In this document: positions 63,957 to 64,000 of the stretch, piece by piece
Numbering within the stretch: the first letter of the stretch is position 1
Layout: each line of letters starts with the position of its first letter
Origin: Polydactylus sextarius
Lineage: Eukaryota > Chordata > Actinopteri > Polynemidae
Assembly: GCA_016801845.1 (NCBI GenBank)
Contig: CM028927.1
Location: 5,170,501 to 5,234,500, forward strand
Length of the DNA stretch: 64,000 bases
Direction: 5' to 3'
Position numbers and translations under genes: made by a program
The notes under the pieces: generated by a model
What the model saw: only the letters and a program-made list of their open reading frames with translations
Database searches by the model: none
Told to the model about the DNA's origin: nothing

Positions 63957-63996
63957 TGTGATTGGTGGAGAGCTTGGCTTCTTGACTCTGATTGGT
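63957..63996. promoter_or_regulatory. Paired CCAAT boxes at the window edge
   Basis: GTGATTGGTGG (ATTGG at 63961-63965) and CTGATTGGTCG (ATTGG at 63991-63995) are inverted CCAAT boxes 30 bases apart, the usual NF-Y arrangement. They suggest a promoter whose transcript lies beyond the window. Confidence 0.4.
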
Positions 63997-64000
63997 CGTC

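Overview
The window is nuclear DNA from a vertebrate, most likely a ray-finned (teleost) fish. It is AT-rich and has intron-split genes with GT-AG junctions, long non-coding stretches, CA microsatellites, many A/T homopolymers and decayed retroelements of types common in fish (Rex1/L2-like and L1/Tx1-like LINEs, a Penelope-like element, SINE-like copies). None of the long uninterrupted reading frames outside the three genes looks like a gene.

Three multi-exon protein genes can be reconstructed exon by exon, all on the minus strand. (1) 20.4-26.4 kb: a secreted CCN-family matricellular protein closest to CCN2/CTGF. It has 5 coding exons and 361 residues, with the IGFBP, VWC, TSP1 and CT modules and all 38 family cysteines. 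(2) 45.6-51.2 kb: stx12, a Qa-SNARE of endosomes, with 9 coding exons, one 5' untranslated exon and 268 residues. (3) 55.1-62.8 kb: matcap2 (KIAA0895), a zinc tubulin tyrosine carboxypeptidase, with 6 coding exons, one 5' untranslated exon and 495 residues including the HEIGTH metal site. These gene models come from reading splice sites and protein similarity by eye.

Layout: 0-18.6 kb has no recognised gene, but holds a Penelope-like fragment (1.3-1.8 kb), two CpG-rich patches (3.8-4.2 and 17.3-17.6 kb) and two abutting LINE relics (14.3-16.5 kb). 18.6-26.6 kb is the CCN gene with its probable 3' UTR and a TATA/TEAD-type promoter. 26.6-44.8 kb is intergenic with repeats and fold-back sequences. 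44.8-51.3 kb is stx12. 51.3-54 kb is intergenic plus the probable matcap2 3' UTR. 55.1-62.9 kb is matcap2. 63.0-63.9 kb is a diverged tandem duplication. The last 40 bases carry two CCAAT boxes that may belong to a gene outside the window.

The three genes do not form a pathway. The pairing of a CCN gene with stx12 mirrors the human CCN2-STX7 neighbourhood, so this may be a duplicated (ohnologous) block. I did not find a previously undescribed biological system. The most useful leads are the CCN-stx12 paralogous block, promoter-like patches without an assigned gene, convergent CTCF-like motifs and an X-box-like motif at the matcap2 promoter.
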